Source of the DNA: Icerya purchasi
Lineage: Eukaryota; Arthropoda; Insecta; Hemiptera; Monophlebidae
Reading direction: 5' to 3'
DNA: 64,000 bases
Assembly: GCA_039619475.1 (NCBI GenBank)
Contig: CM077115.1
Location: 400,740,557 to 400,804,556 of the forward strand
The position numbers were made by a program, and so were the translations under genes. Below, in pieces: positions 23,001 to 34,179 of this stretch (positions within the stretch are counted from its first letter, which is position 1; every line of letters begins with the position of its first letter). A model generated the notes under the pieces. That model was not told the origin of the DNA and searched no databases. It saw only the letters and a program-made list of their open reading frames with translations.

Positions 23001-24480
23001 TTAAAGCCCTTCACCCGTGAACTAGTTCATCACGTGCTCTCCTCTCTGATGTGATATATTATCTGCTTCCTGGGCTTCGCGAATCCCCCTGCAGTAACGC
23101 GACTTTTAATCGCTAGTTCATCACGATGTCTATTCTCTCCCGATTCGGCGGAGCAGCTCGACCTCAGCCGGAGATATTTCGTTACTACTGGAAATAATAA
23201 TTCGTTCGTTGTCGTTGGAATTTTCTTGGCACCGAACTAGCGAAGCTGTCGAGGGCGTATTCGCTTAGGCGTCTGGCGCCAAAATGTGTGACATCTCGAC
23301 GAACGCGGAAAAAGAGCCAATTCCATTAAACTATCAAAAATGTTTTCCCTTTCCGTAACTCTGTAGCCCGCGTTATTCGAGTACCTCTTCGCGCAGATAC
23401 AAATGTTGCGCACACTTCCCGAGCAGATTTTTCTCGCACAAGCAAATATGTAACGACCCAGAAACCTGAAATAATAATAAATCACCGCGCAGCAGCAGCA
23501 ACTCCTCTCAAATCTAAACATCTTTCCGCGGAATAATAAGAGAAAGTTAATTTCTCGAAGCAGCAAGAGTTTTTCATCATATCCGGGTCTCGTAACGAAC
23601 TGCGTCTGTATCGCGAAAAGTAACGGAAAAAGACATTTTACAAAACCGGCCCACTTTCAGCCTACCTTATAGTGTGGGCTGATGACTTTAAAAATGCTTC
23701 AATTGTCTCGTTAAGAAGATTTCGAGAACGACACCATTTGCTGGAACTTATCAAGAAAATGCACTTATATTCGGTTGCATCGCTCGTGAGCATTACTTAA
23801 GCTTAAAATCGATGACGTCTCGCAACGGATAGAGTTCTTTTTTAATGTATACCGACAGATTTATTTATTGTACAATGAAAATTTCTTCGCGACAATAACC
23901 GGCTCAGATTTTTGAACTGATATTATTGAACGAGCAATTTTCTTCTCAACGTTAAAAATCCAATGATACACGTTCAAAGTCTAGAGGAAAGACTTGCGTT
24001 ATTCAGATTTTACATAAAGTTAAAACACAATAGACCGAGCATCAACAATCTACGTTAATTTTCAGTTATTTGTTTATCAGGTGAAACTTTTCCGTAATAT
24101 TGTACAATTTTTTCGCGTTTGCATTAGCGTCCTCTAGATTCCACGCATCGAACAGTCCCAGTCTAACAGTTATTTCAGTTGAATTGCTTAACAAAGTCAT
24201 ATTAGTGCAAATATTTGGCTTGGAAAACATGTAAAATCAATTACTCATAAAATAAATATTAGTCATACACACTGTGACAAATCTAATCGTAAAGATACGT
24301 TATTTTTGTTGTGTACTAGCAGGCTATACTGTTTTATTTGAAAAAAAGGAACACTTTCCGTATTTTTTAATTTAATCGCTTGAGAACTGAGCGCATTTCT
24401 TTGTCTCGTGACTGCGTTTTCCGCGGGACTTCGCCTCGCACAACCTGCCCTTTCTATTTCTAACCGCATGTTATCCTTCA
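20036..24480. other. unassigned DNA with a GC-richer island
   Basis: 20.0-22.4 kb is AT-rich with no recognised feature. From about 22.4 to 23.6 kb the GC content rises and homopolymers thin out, with many CG dinucleotides, but no frame looks like a known protein (the longest, 23237-23566 minus, is Cys- and Phe-rich without motifs). The island could be a UTR, a regulatory region or an exon of unknown type. 23.6-24.48 kb is again featureless. Confidence 0.45.
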
Positions 24481-24489
24481 GTTCACCAA

Positions 24490-25210
24490 TTAACTTGTTC
24501 TAGATTTGCAATACCCTGCTTGTCTTGTAATCGAAATTTTACATTACGAAAGATCCTCGTCATTGCCAACGGTCGCCCCAAACCTTTGGCATATATTAAA
24601 AAGGAAACCAGATCGCCCCAGTCATTTAAAATCTTGTCTTCGTCTTTTGGCGCCTTGAGATCAACGTCAGTGACGGCTATTCTTGCTGAATCTTATATTC
24701 CTCCTTTCTTCACGATTTGCACAGCCTACTTCTCTCCAGGAGAAAATCTAGACGAAGAATCATTGTCGTCAGTTATAAACTGCTTACCTCGGCCCTTCAT
24801 CTTATGTGGTGATTTTAACTCGCACAGTCCCTTATGAACCAGCCTCTATTACAACAAAAACGGTAATATCTTGGAAAACATTCTGTTGCATGGAAATCGC
24901 TCTATCCTGAACGCTAGAGCTCAAACTTATTACAACTCTTTCCATCGTTCGTGGTCAAACCTAGGCAATCTGTTCCTTCTCGACTAACCAACAAAACAGT
25001 AGTACACTGCCACAACAACCTAGCCGGAAGTGATCACACGCCAAATATTGAATTTTTTCAACCTCAAGCTAACTTTCAGAAATGGTTCTCGTACAAAAAA
25101 ACAGATTGAGTAAAATATCGTCGCTCCTGCTACTTTCGGCACTATTTTTGCTAGAAACAAATGAATTTGCGAATTTACTCATCTTCATCGCGGTAAATTA
25201 TTCTTCAAAA
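24490..25210 (+). pseudogene. I-type LINE, endonuclease part
   Basis: The plus frame 24520-24837 carries the end of an APE-type endonuclease: AYFSPGENLDEES, then LPRPFILCGDFNSHSPL, where GDFN is the conserved catalytic block. Past a stop, pieces such as NGNILENILLHGN and SILNARAQTYY, then SDHTPNIEFF-like residues, follow in the order expected for these enzymes. The copy is cut at 25210 by an RTE insertion and resumes at about 26057. Confidence 0.75.
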
Positions 25211-26056
25211 ACTCTTCTTCTTCTTCTTCTTTTTCGTGCAACCCGATTCGGGTATAGCTTAACCACTTTTCATAGATTCAACCATATGACGAAATGTATC
25301 TCGATTTCTTGCAATCTGGAATAGTTCTCCTACTTTTGTAACTCCAGTCCATTGCTTGATATTTTGTAGCCAAGAAATCCTTCTTCTTCCTCGTCCCCTC
25401 CTCCCCTCTACCACTCCCATCATAATTGTGTGCAGAAGGTGATATGTTGATCCTCTCATGAAATGTTCAAATAAATTAATTTTGCGTTTTTTAATTATGT
25501 CCATTAATATCAGATTAGTCTTCGTAAATTGTAATACCTCCGCATCTTTCATTTTTCTAGTCCATGGTATCTTCCGGGTCCGGCGATAGCACCATTTTTC
25601 AAATGATGAAATACGCTTTTCCATATGTGCTTTTACTCTGTCCACGTCTCGCACCCGTATAAGAGTACGGACCATACATAACGTTTTAGCATCTTTTTCT
25701 TAATTTCCATATTTAACTTTCTGTCGCAAAGTACATTTTTCATCTTCATCAATACATCTCGGGCTATCTCGATGCGCGTTCTTATTTCTACGTCCGGGTC
25801 ATTATTTTTCGTTATCCAACAACCTAGATACTTGTATTTTCCTACCCGTTCGATTTCCCTACCGTTAACGAATAGTTTTTTATCTGTAATTAGTTGTCTT
25901 GAGGCCACCATGAACTTGGCTTTCTTGATGTTTATGCTGGGCCCTTTTTTTCCACTTTCAAGGGCAATTGAATCCAGTAGTCCTTGTCAATATCCTCGAT
26001 GTTCTCCACCAGCAGTGCAGTATCATCGGCAAAACGTATCACTGCAATCTCATCAA
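25211..26056 (-). mobile_element. RTE-type LINE 3' fragment nested in the I-type LINE
   Basis: In minus order: VIRFADDTALLVENIEDI (the YADD box of reverse transcriptase, as FADD), VGKYKYLGCWI and EIRTRIEIARD, CVWSVLLYGCETW-like residues (YVWSVLLYGCETWTE), then FEKWCYRRTRKIPWT and VEGRRGRGRRRISWLQ to a stop at 25259-25261. Three frames are needed. The UTR is about 45 nt and includes ACCCGAATCGGGT and a GAA-repeat tail. It is 5' truncated at the FADD region and lies antisense to its host LINE. Confidence 0.82.
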
Positions 26057-28155
26057 AGTACACTAAAACCAATCTAAAATTTGTTTCTTGGTGGTTCGAT
26101 GAATGTCGTATCACAATCAAAGATAGACGTGGAACTCCAAAAAAGCTAAAAGCTAATCTCTCTATATCAAACCATTTGATCTACACACATGCATCTGTCA
26201 GAATCATCTGGGTTCTTAGAAAGGCCATACGTATATCATGGTAAAATTTTATTCGTACAATCACCACAGCAACACCGATAAAACTCATCTGGCAGAAAGT
26301 TAGACAGATTGAGAAGAGCAATGTTTTTTAAATAACTTCCAACTCGAAAATGAAACAGCATTGTTATCGGCGAATCATCAATTAGAGTCATTCTTGGAAA
26401 TCATTTTTCTAACTCATCCTTAGATGCCAACTTCAATGCATCATTTCAAAACATCAAGAACTACAAACTCATGAGTCACCTGGACTTTTCCTCTTCCGAA
26501 CAGGAATCCTACAACTTACCAATTACTTTAGATGAACTTAAATGATCTGTCAGAGATACTAAGCCTGGAGCTGTAGGACCGGATAACTTCCACATTCACC
26601 TCTTACACCACGCTCGAGATAATTTACACCCTTTTACTAATCTTCAACAAAACATTTGATTTACCGGGAAAATACCACAAAATTTGGAAACTGGCCACAG
26701 TTATACCTCTTCTTAAACCTAACAAAGATCCGAATATCATTAACGTTCGTATTGTGTAAAGTCTTTGAAAGAACTGTAAATGCAAGACTTTCTTGGGAAC
26801 TGGAAAATAATAATCTAATCTGCAATGAGCAAAGTGGGTTCCGTTCTGGTAGGTCTACCTTGAATCAGCTGCTCCTGTTTCTTGAAAATGCAATAAGTGA
26901 TTGTTTCGTTACCAAGCTATTGGCAATCATTTTTGACTGCACAAAAGCTTTCGACATGGTGTTTTAAAGTGTTGGAGTCACTCTGTAATCGCTTGCCAGT
27001 TTTCATTCGTAATTTCTTCACTAATCGATATTTCAAAATGCGGGCACGACGTCAATACTCAGAGCTATTCGATCTTGCAAACGATGTTCCACACGGCTCA
27101 GGGTACTCAGCCCTACTTTATTCAATTTGGCCGTAAATGACATCAAAGATAACGTACACATTTTGGTTAGGTGTGCTTTGTTCGCGGGTGAATTTACCAT
27201 ATCCGTCCCCTGCATCAACGTCATACATTGGCAACTAATTTTACAAGAAACAGCCAATCGTATTCATGGACAAACAATAACGGAATCATCTTCTCGTGCA
27301 TCAAAACAGCAGCTATGCACTTCTGCAGAATAAGAAATTGCAGTCAAGCTCTCTTCGTCTTCGTAAACGAAATCCACGTACCCACCGTGGAAACAGTGAA
27401 ATACGTAGTACTAACATTTGACCGAATGCTGTCATGGTCTCCACATATAGTCAAACTCAGAACTTCTTGTTTTAGCAAACCCAACCTCCTAAAAAAAACT
27501 CTCTCATACCTTTACCGGTGCTGATAGATCGTCACTTCTGCACATCTACCGCGCACTTATACTTTCAAGACTCGTCTACGAGGCTGCAGTCTACGATACA
27601 GCGTCCAATACTGTACTACAAAGTCTAGATGCCGTACAGCATGCAGCGCTCAGATTAGCGACCGGAGCACTTCGCACTTCGCCGTTCATCAGCCTATTAT
27701 GCGAAAGCGGAGAGTGGCCGCTTCACCTTCGCCGAGAATTGCTTTCTATTAATCTGTTAACCTAAGTGAAATCTTCACTACGGTGTCCAGCCTTTCAAAC
27801 CATTAGACGTACATCGACCTTTTCATCAAAAGGATGCCGTATGCAACCAAAATACTAAGTTCCGCATCGGTCAATAACTTTTCGAAGATCTATTATACAC
27901 CAGCCATTCTTCCACCGTGGTCAAGCTTTTCGCCCCATACTGATTTATCTTTCCTGCATGTCGGAAAGTTCACTACACCCGAGATAATCAGAGGCGTATT
28001 CTAAGAACTTCTATTGAACTACGTCGACCATTTAATTATATTTACGGACGGCTCTAAATCGGACACGACTGTATGCGCAGTACTCTCAAATAAATCTGAC
28101 ATAATATACGGTACTCATTAGCAAATAGCTTTTCAGCTCTATCTGCAGATCTTTA
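26057..28155 (+). pseudogene. I-type LINE, reverse transcriptase to RNase H
   Basis: The frame resumes with SWWFDECRITIKDRR and continues through GAVGPDNFHIHLL, LCKVFERTVNARLSWELE, SGFRSGRSTLNQLLLFLE and IIFDCTKAFDMV. The YADD box has become FAGEFT, so both metal-binding Asp residues are lost. SWTDNNGIIFS and AAMHFCRIR follow in a third frame. A 75-codon open stretch without ATG (27540-27767) includes SLDAVQHAALRLATGALRTS. RNase H begins with IIFTDGSKSDTT near 28035 and breaks off near 28155. With many stops and shifts it is long dead. Confidence 0.8.
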
Positions 28156-28164
28156 AACTATATT

Positions 28165-28403
28165 TTTTTTTCTGGCCCGGCGTAAAACCATTTGGCAAGT
28201 TACATCTGAAGTTGCTTTGTATTTCTGGCTTTCTGTTAAGTATATTTTATAAATTAGTGTCAAGCAGTGGTGTTCCGTCCGGCTAGGACTTGCTATTTCG
28301 ATTCTTTAATTTAATAATATAGGAAAATTTCGCTTGTTCTAGATTACTGTCCATAGTTGACGAGTCTCCCATCCAAAAAAAAAAACAAAAAAAAACAAAA
28401 TTT
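28165..28403 (+). mobile_element. LINE 3' tail, plus orientation
   Basis: The segment ends ATAGTTGACGAGTCTCCCAT and then an A-rich run (28375-28403). This closely resembles the end of the minus-strand copy just beyond it (ATAGTTGAGAAGTCCGCCAT on its own strand). No coding part survives, and the 5' limit at the I-type LINE break is approximate. Confidence 0.5.
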
Positions 28404-28436
28404 TCACCATTTTTTGTTTTCTATTATCAAATCTTG

Positions 28437-29480
28437 TTTTTTTTTTTTTTTTTTTTTTTTTTGAATGGCGGACTTCTCAACTATAACCCGGAAACAATTA
28501 GAAAAAGAAGGAGTCAATTATATCATCATACGACATCAAATGTGGTAAGGAGAAAGAAACAAATAATAGAAACAATCTGTGGATAGGGAAAATATAGGAC
28601 ATAAGAGGCGCAATATGGAGTAGGAAGACCAAGTATCAATAAAATGGAATAGAAAGCAGAACACTCAGCAGAAAGAGATGAACACTTAATAAATGCGTGA
28701 TCAGCATAGCGAACACGGTTTTCGTTCGAGAGGACAATATGGAAAGGAAATCAACGAAAAACGAAAACGGGAGGAAGACGACAGACTATAGCTTACGAAC
28801 GCAGACGAATAACGGAGACAACAGCAGAACGACGAAGTGAAGGAAACAAGAAGAACCATATTTTAACAGGAAGACTATACTGAACAGACAGATAAAAAGA
28901 ACAATTGTTAGAAAAAGAAGAAGCGTATATATCCGATACCGTAATCTGAGATGAAAATCTTTGCACAGCAGAAGGAGATTAGATGATGGGACTTTTTTAA
29001 AGAAGAAGTGAGAAGAGACAGATGCCCGAATGATTAGGAACCTACAGTAAATATACATGGAAAAGAAGGAAAAAAGAACGTGGGGATAAGTGAACGTATG
29101 CGGAGTATGAAAAAAAATCTCAGGAATGATCAGGTAGCGGAGAATAAATTGAAGGGCGGCTATGGAATCAGATATAATCAAAAATTTAGAGGAAAGGTGA
29201 TTGGAGGAAATGAAAATGATGAAATGTAGGGTAGCTATTAATAGGTTTATATGAATGCGGATCAGAATGGAGGCAGGCGAAAAAATTCTAAAAAGCCAAA
29301 ATCTGGGAGGATAAAAGAGGCACCGACACAACCCGGCCTCTTCGAACCATCTGTAAACATGGTTGCATGCGAAGGAAATTGAGGATTGATAAATTATAAA
29401 ATCGTTCCAAAATATTTCGACAGTAAGATTAGCGAAGAGGATGACTATCGAAAGGAATTTTACACTATATCATGAAGCCA
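28437..29480 (-). mobile_element. LINE 3' fragment, family A
   Basis: The tail is the T-run 28437-28462. The minus translation shows the RNase H start FPSHATMFTDGSKRPGCVGA near 29320-29365 and, in 28786-29331, SKFLIISDSIAALQFI (the SDS Asp block) and GSSCFLHF. The His...Asp block is decayed. It is the same subfamily as 6049-6925. The 5' limit near 29480 is approximate, and I found no convincing target duplication. Confidence 0.75.
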
Positions 29481-29484
29481 TCGT

Positions 29485-30850
29485 AGTATGTGATAAATTT
29501 TTTATAGAAAGTGTTTTATGAGTATTTCTTAATTTCAACCTCGTTGCCTATAATATAAATTTATTCGATGAGTAACAAATTTAAAATAACAATATCGTTT
29601 AAAAAGGAAAAAAAATATACGCGCTAATGGGTTTAATAAAAAAAAAAAAAAAGCGACGAACGATTAAGGAACAGGGATAATAACAATGCCGTCATACCAT
29701 CTAAGGATTTCCGTTTTTTTTGTTTATTTATTTGAGCTTGCCAGGCGTGAAATTTACTTGAACGGAACACCGTAGCCATGGAATTGCGGTTGTTTCGCTA
29801 GACAAGAAAACCGCGGGACGTTTAAAAGTACGCGGTAAAAGTTTATTTTCGCTGGCGACAATAGCTCTATCTTTTTACTGTGTACCTCAGAACTAGTGAA
29901 CTTCCACAGACACTTATTTTAATATTATTTATATCAATAATTATGAAACGATTTGTAAGCATTAATGACTTATTTTATCGAAGAAATTAATCCCTGGCAT
30001 CGCACGATCGAATGCTTGAAAATATTAATTAATTTATTTCTATTTAAGTATCCGGATAATTATAAAAAAATTCAGACAGAGTTTAACTAAATTAAATTTG
30101 CGATCACGACTTATTTTTAGGACGGCTAAGCTTTGCAGTACTAATTCTTATCGTTGCTAATCTTCAAGACTTTCATACTAATTGAATTTGAAACTGCAAC
30201 TGACTTTAAAGTGCATAAGTTTAGAACATTTTTCATATATTCGCTTAACAAAATGATATTTTGATTGGATGCTGCCCGAAAAATTTTATATTCGGATAGA
30301 CACTGCACTAAAGTGAGTTTTTATATATTTCAAATGGTTAGGCAGTTTTTTTTTTTGATTTTTGTACACAGCAAACATTTTCGATAAATGTACAATTATC
30401 CTTTAACGGGTTCTTTTAGCTAAATCCCGTCATCTTAAATATTTTTTACTTTTTTCTTAATCTCAGCGTTGCTTCTCGAGGTTTTACAACTAGCTTTATC
30501 CGCGTTGATTCTTAGTTGTCGAAATACCTCGCATTTGTTTTCGCTCAGTCTACTCTCGTCTTTACTGAATTTGTGTTCATCTCTTGATTACCCTGTAGCG
30601 GGACAAATACTCTCCTCCCGAACAAAAATTTATTTAAGTAATTTAGGCGAGCGAACTGATCCTTTCTTGTGGTACACTTTATAAAAAAATTGCTGAACAC
30701 CTGGACATGAAATTGAACATAATTATTCATATTCATATCTAAATATGTTATCAATCATTATTTAAAAAAAAATAAGTTGTACAAATAAAAAATGTTATTT
30801 TTTATTTTCATACTTATAAATATATCTATCTATCTATCTATATAGAAAAT
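29485..30850. other. unassigned AT-rich DNA
   Basis: No coding segment, TIR pair or RNA gene recognised. A TATC-type microsatellite lies at about 30822-30842, next to the MITE. Confidence 0.5.
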
Positions 30851-31270
30851 AACTGTAAATCCGAAAATGATAGGACATACATATATAGTAAATTGTGATG
30901 TTGCAATTTGAAAGAATAATTATTTATTAAAAATAGTACAATTTAAATAGCTAAAAAAATTTTGTTAAATTCGTTTGTTTTCGTTTAATTGTTGGGTATA
31001 TGATTGAAGATATTTTTACCTACATAAATTATAATTGTAAATGAAGTATAAAAAGAAAAACGAAACTTCTAACCAACCTTAGGATTGAGAATTTACAACC
31101 ACCAAATTATTGGCGTTGTACCTGCATAATTGCACTATAATCTCTGCGTTGTGCTAACTTGTTCTCATAGCTATTTTCATTATACTATTTTTAATAAATA
31201 ATTATTCTTTCAAATTGAAATATTGCAATTTGCGGTATATGTGCTATCATTTACGGGTTTGCGAAAATTA
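30850..31270. mobile_element. MITE with long terminal inverted repeats
   Basis: A perfect 35-nt inverted match pairs 30904-30938 with 31183-31217 (core CAATTTGAAAGAATAATTAT). Imperfect pairing continues inward to a TAGCTA box and outward through AATGATAG-CACATA/GGACATA to about 30850 and 31265. Arms are therefore near 80-100 bp around roughly 240 bp of AT-rich DNA with no coding potential. The exact ends, target duplication and superfamily are not determined. Confidence 0.7.
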
Positions 31271-31274
31271 CTCC

Positions 31275-31574
31275 ATCTGTGAAATTATTACTTATAAACA
31301 CTTTGTAATATTATTATAACCGGGAAAAAGCGTAATAATCATAATCTATCATCTCTAGCCAGTTCCAAAGCGAAATATCTAGAGACATTAATCGGCAACT
31401 TTTTTCATTTTTCAATTTTAAAAATATTTGTGCAAATAATGAAACTATTTTTATTAAGCGCAGATTAATGGCCTATTAAAATCAGTAACCCGACTATTTA
31501 AAAACAAAACTATCACTTCCTTTACTAATGTATTTTCTATTGGATCGTTGGTAATAAAATCGATTATTTTTCTC
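31275..31574. other. probable Helitron flank, not resolved
   Basis: AT-rich DNA downstream (in minus orientation) of the helicase relic. The Helitron 3' end, a hairpin followed by CTRR, should lie on this side, but I could not fix it. Confidence 0.3.
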
Positions 31575-32200
31575 TTATTTAATCCGCGCTATTCCGGATG
31601 ACGCAAGAGTTAAGACTATGCCATTCTGGGATCGAATTGTTACTATAATCAATCTAATTAAGAATGTTTTACCACTTCCTCCGGGCGCATCCAAAAAAAA
31701 GATTTCTCAAACCTCGGCAGTGACACAATTTGCATTATTTGATCGTAAATGTTTAGGAATATTTGATTACACACAGCCCATGTTGTAATTCTATTCTTGA
31801 CGCAATTCTACATCGAACAAAACAGCGTAAAATCGATTTGGTGATGGTATTACCCCAATGAAGACTTTGATGGCAATTTTTAAACACAAATTTTAAATCA
31901 TTATCAACGTTTCATTGCATATTCCTGGTGTGAAATCTATGTTCTTATTTAATTTTCGTATTAGACGGACAATATCTTGAGCCGTGTGCGAATTATATTT
32001 CTCCCAAAGCTCTGTTGGAGGTGAAAGAGAACAAGCGGTCAATGTGATTGCAAACAATACACGAATTTGATTTTCATGCGACGTATTGTACGAGCTTCAT
32101 TAGTACATACATCCCAGTGTCGGTCGTTCTTCAATAAATTCAGAGCTTGACATGTACTGCAAAAAGTGATATGTATATCGCTGTTGACAGACAATAGCTG
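31575..32200 (-). pseudogene. Helitron PIF1-type helicase relic
   Basis: The minus strand reads TFCSTCQALNLLKNDRHWDV and CTNEARTIRRM, then in a second frame PPTELWEKYNSHTAQDI. A third segment follows: NQIFLNIYDQIMQIVSLPRF, FFLDAPGGSGKTFLIRLI (Walker A GGSGKT at 31665-31682) and GIVLTLASSGIA, ending at a stop (31575-31577). This order and the DAPGGxGKT and ASSGIA motifs are diagnostic of the Helitron helicase domain. Walker B and the later motifs are absent. The Rep part was not found; it would lie toward higher coordinates. Confidence 0.85.
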
Positions 32201-32631
32201 TTGACACGCTGTTCGCCATGAGCTTATGCTGCTTCCACATCTAAAGCTCTAACATGTTAGCTAATATATTCGTCAACGTCTTGTGGAAACACTTTTGTGC
32301 GCAAACAGGATGAAATAATCAGCAAAATCGCGCAAAGCTATGTGAAATCTAACATATTAGTTCTAGATATGAAAGCACCATTAGTATAGCGTGTGTTGCT
32401 TTTACATCCAACAGATGTGACGCTGTAGTAGGCCAAACCGAATATTAACCGAAAATAATCGTACTCTAATTTTTTTAAGTGTGTTACCGCCAGGTAAAAA
32501 CGATATAAAAACACGCGCCCATTGAAATGCAATGTTGCGTCAAATTTTCAAAACAATCGGTGAAGAACTTCCAGAGATTTAAAATTTTGAACAAACATTT
32601 ACATTTTCATTTATATAGATTGATTTAATAA
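32201..32631. other. possible Helitron continuation, undefined
   Basis: A minus frame at 32338-32532 is open but I cannot match it to a Helitron region with confidence. Nothing else is seen. Confidence 0.3.
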
Positions 32632-32638
32632 GTATATA

Positions 32639-32687
<49 letters not shown>
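32632..32687. repeat. (TA)n microsatellite
   Basis: TA dinucleotide run that ends in TATATACA, the target duplication of the adjacent hAT MITE. The MITE therefore inserted at the edge of the microsatellite or the repeat grew from the duplication. Confidence 0.9.
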
Positions 32688-32689
<2 letters not shown>

Positions 32690-32961
32690 AGGGCGTCGCC
32701 AGCCGATGAGCCAGGGAGGGGAAAGATGAGTTGCCATCCGCCATGGGGGGGGGGCAAGATGATAGAAAGAGGATATGAGTTATAGGAAAAATAAAATTTA
32801 TAAGTTGTAAAGGTTTAATATTTTATTAAACAAGAATAAAATCTTAATTAAAACATAAGTTTTCCAAATTGTCAATGGTTACGCGCCTATGAATACTCAT
32901 CAATGCCAGTTGATTAAAAAGTTTCGCTGCCCCTCCCTGCCCCCCGCTGGCGACGCCCATG
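32688..32961. mobile_element. hAT MITE, copy 1, with perfect 8-bp duplication
   Basis: Ends are CAAGGGCGTCGCCAGC and, inverted, CATGGGCGTCGCCAGC (15 of 16 alike). TATATACA occurs immediately outside both ends (32680-32687 and 32962-32969), the 8-bp duplication of hAT elements. The 274-bp interior is AT-rich and non-coding, with a G-run at 32745-32754 and short C-rich stretches near the right end. It is the same family as 53592-53885. Confidence 0.9.
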
Positions 32962-32969
32962 TATATACA

Positions 32970-33090
32970 TTAAATACACGCTTGGGTTTTCAGATCAAAT
33001 CAAATAACGTTTATTATTATTTTTAATACCGTAATAGACCATCTATGTTCATATTTGCGCGAGTGATGGGTCTTTAAAAGGAAAAAGAAA
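32970..33090. other. short spacer
   Basis: No feature recognised. Confidence 0.5.
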
Positions 33091-33296
33091 ACCAATAAAA
33101 ATTTTCTTCTCAATGAAAACCCTTAAAAAAGTAAATGAACAAATAAAAATATAAAAGTAAATACAATAAAAGATAGTTTCCAGAAATTTTTTTGGTTAAA
33201 AGAAAAAAGAAAAATAATAAATTTTTTTTTTCACAATGAAAACTCGTAAAAAAAAATAAATGAACAAATGAAAATATAAAAGTAAATATAGTAATC
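33091..33296. repeat. imperfect tandem duplication, about 120-bp period
   Basis: The stretch with CAATGAAAAC...AATGAACAAATAAAAATATA near 33112-33150 recurs near 33232-33285 with scattered changes (shared AAATATAAAAGTAAATA). It is non-coding. Confidence 0.6.
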
Positions 33297-33299
33297 CAA

Positions 33300-34175
33300 A
33301 CATTTTTGAAGTTCGATTAGAAAATTAATAAAGATAATGTGAATCCGGCTTTATAATGATCTATAATTAATATATAATTATTTATTATAAGGTTACACGT
33401 GTCTATACTTTAAGATCTGAGGGACAAATTAAAATTAATTGAAGGAAGAAAAATGGATCCGCCATATGCCATACATTTAGTCAGATGTGACTTCAAAAGT
33501 AATATAATAAAAATTTACACCTTTTTTTGTAATTTTTGAGGTTTTTAAGATTATCCAACACACATTCTGCTAATAAGTTGTAAAGTGACGGGGCCATATA
33601 TTAATAGTTTCTATAATTCTGATAAAATAACGTTTTGTTTTTTAATTTTATATGAAAAAAAAATCAGACCAATAAATTAAATTTGCGGATTATGCGGGTG
33701 ATACTACATCAACCTGGTGGAAGGAAAATAATGAGATGTCTCCCAAAATGCATTATTATTATGACAGACTACTTGAATTTAAATGCAATAACGTAAAGAG
33801 TTACCTTCCAGACCAAAAACTCGACTAACAAGGAATCAAAATAATACCTGTTACATTCATCCTAGAGGGGTAAATCTACGAATCGACAATACAGATGATT
33901 CGGTTTTAATCAAATTAATGAGTACCATAGTCACATAATAAACGAAAAACAAATTGGTGTATGGAAGAGGGAAGTGAGGAAGTGGTTGAAAGAATGGTGC
34001 AAAGTTTAAGGAATTTTGCTGCATCCTCTTTTCCCTTTATTTTTATTGCTGCATTTTTTAGAGCTCTTTTAGACCATCTATATTTACCAGTTTCCTTTTC
34101 TTTTTTCTTTCCTGTACATTAATGTATGCAATGTCTAATATACAAGCGGCTCCTGTGTAATTGTGTAATTCATAT
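33300..34175. other. nothing recognised
   Basis: AT-rich DNA; short frames only, no repeat match supported. Confidence 0.5.
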
Positions 34176-34179
34176 ATAT

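Noticed and set aside
23237..23566. 109-codon minus frame
   Set aside because: Cys/Phe/Arg-rich with no domain, splice context or repeat match; its length is explained by the local rise in GC.
32744..32756. Assembly error at the G-runs
   Set aside because: The runs sit at the same place in two independent MITE copies, so they belong to the element, although their exact length may be misread.
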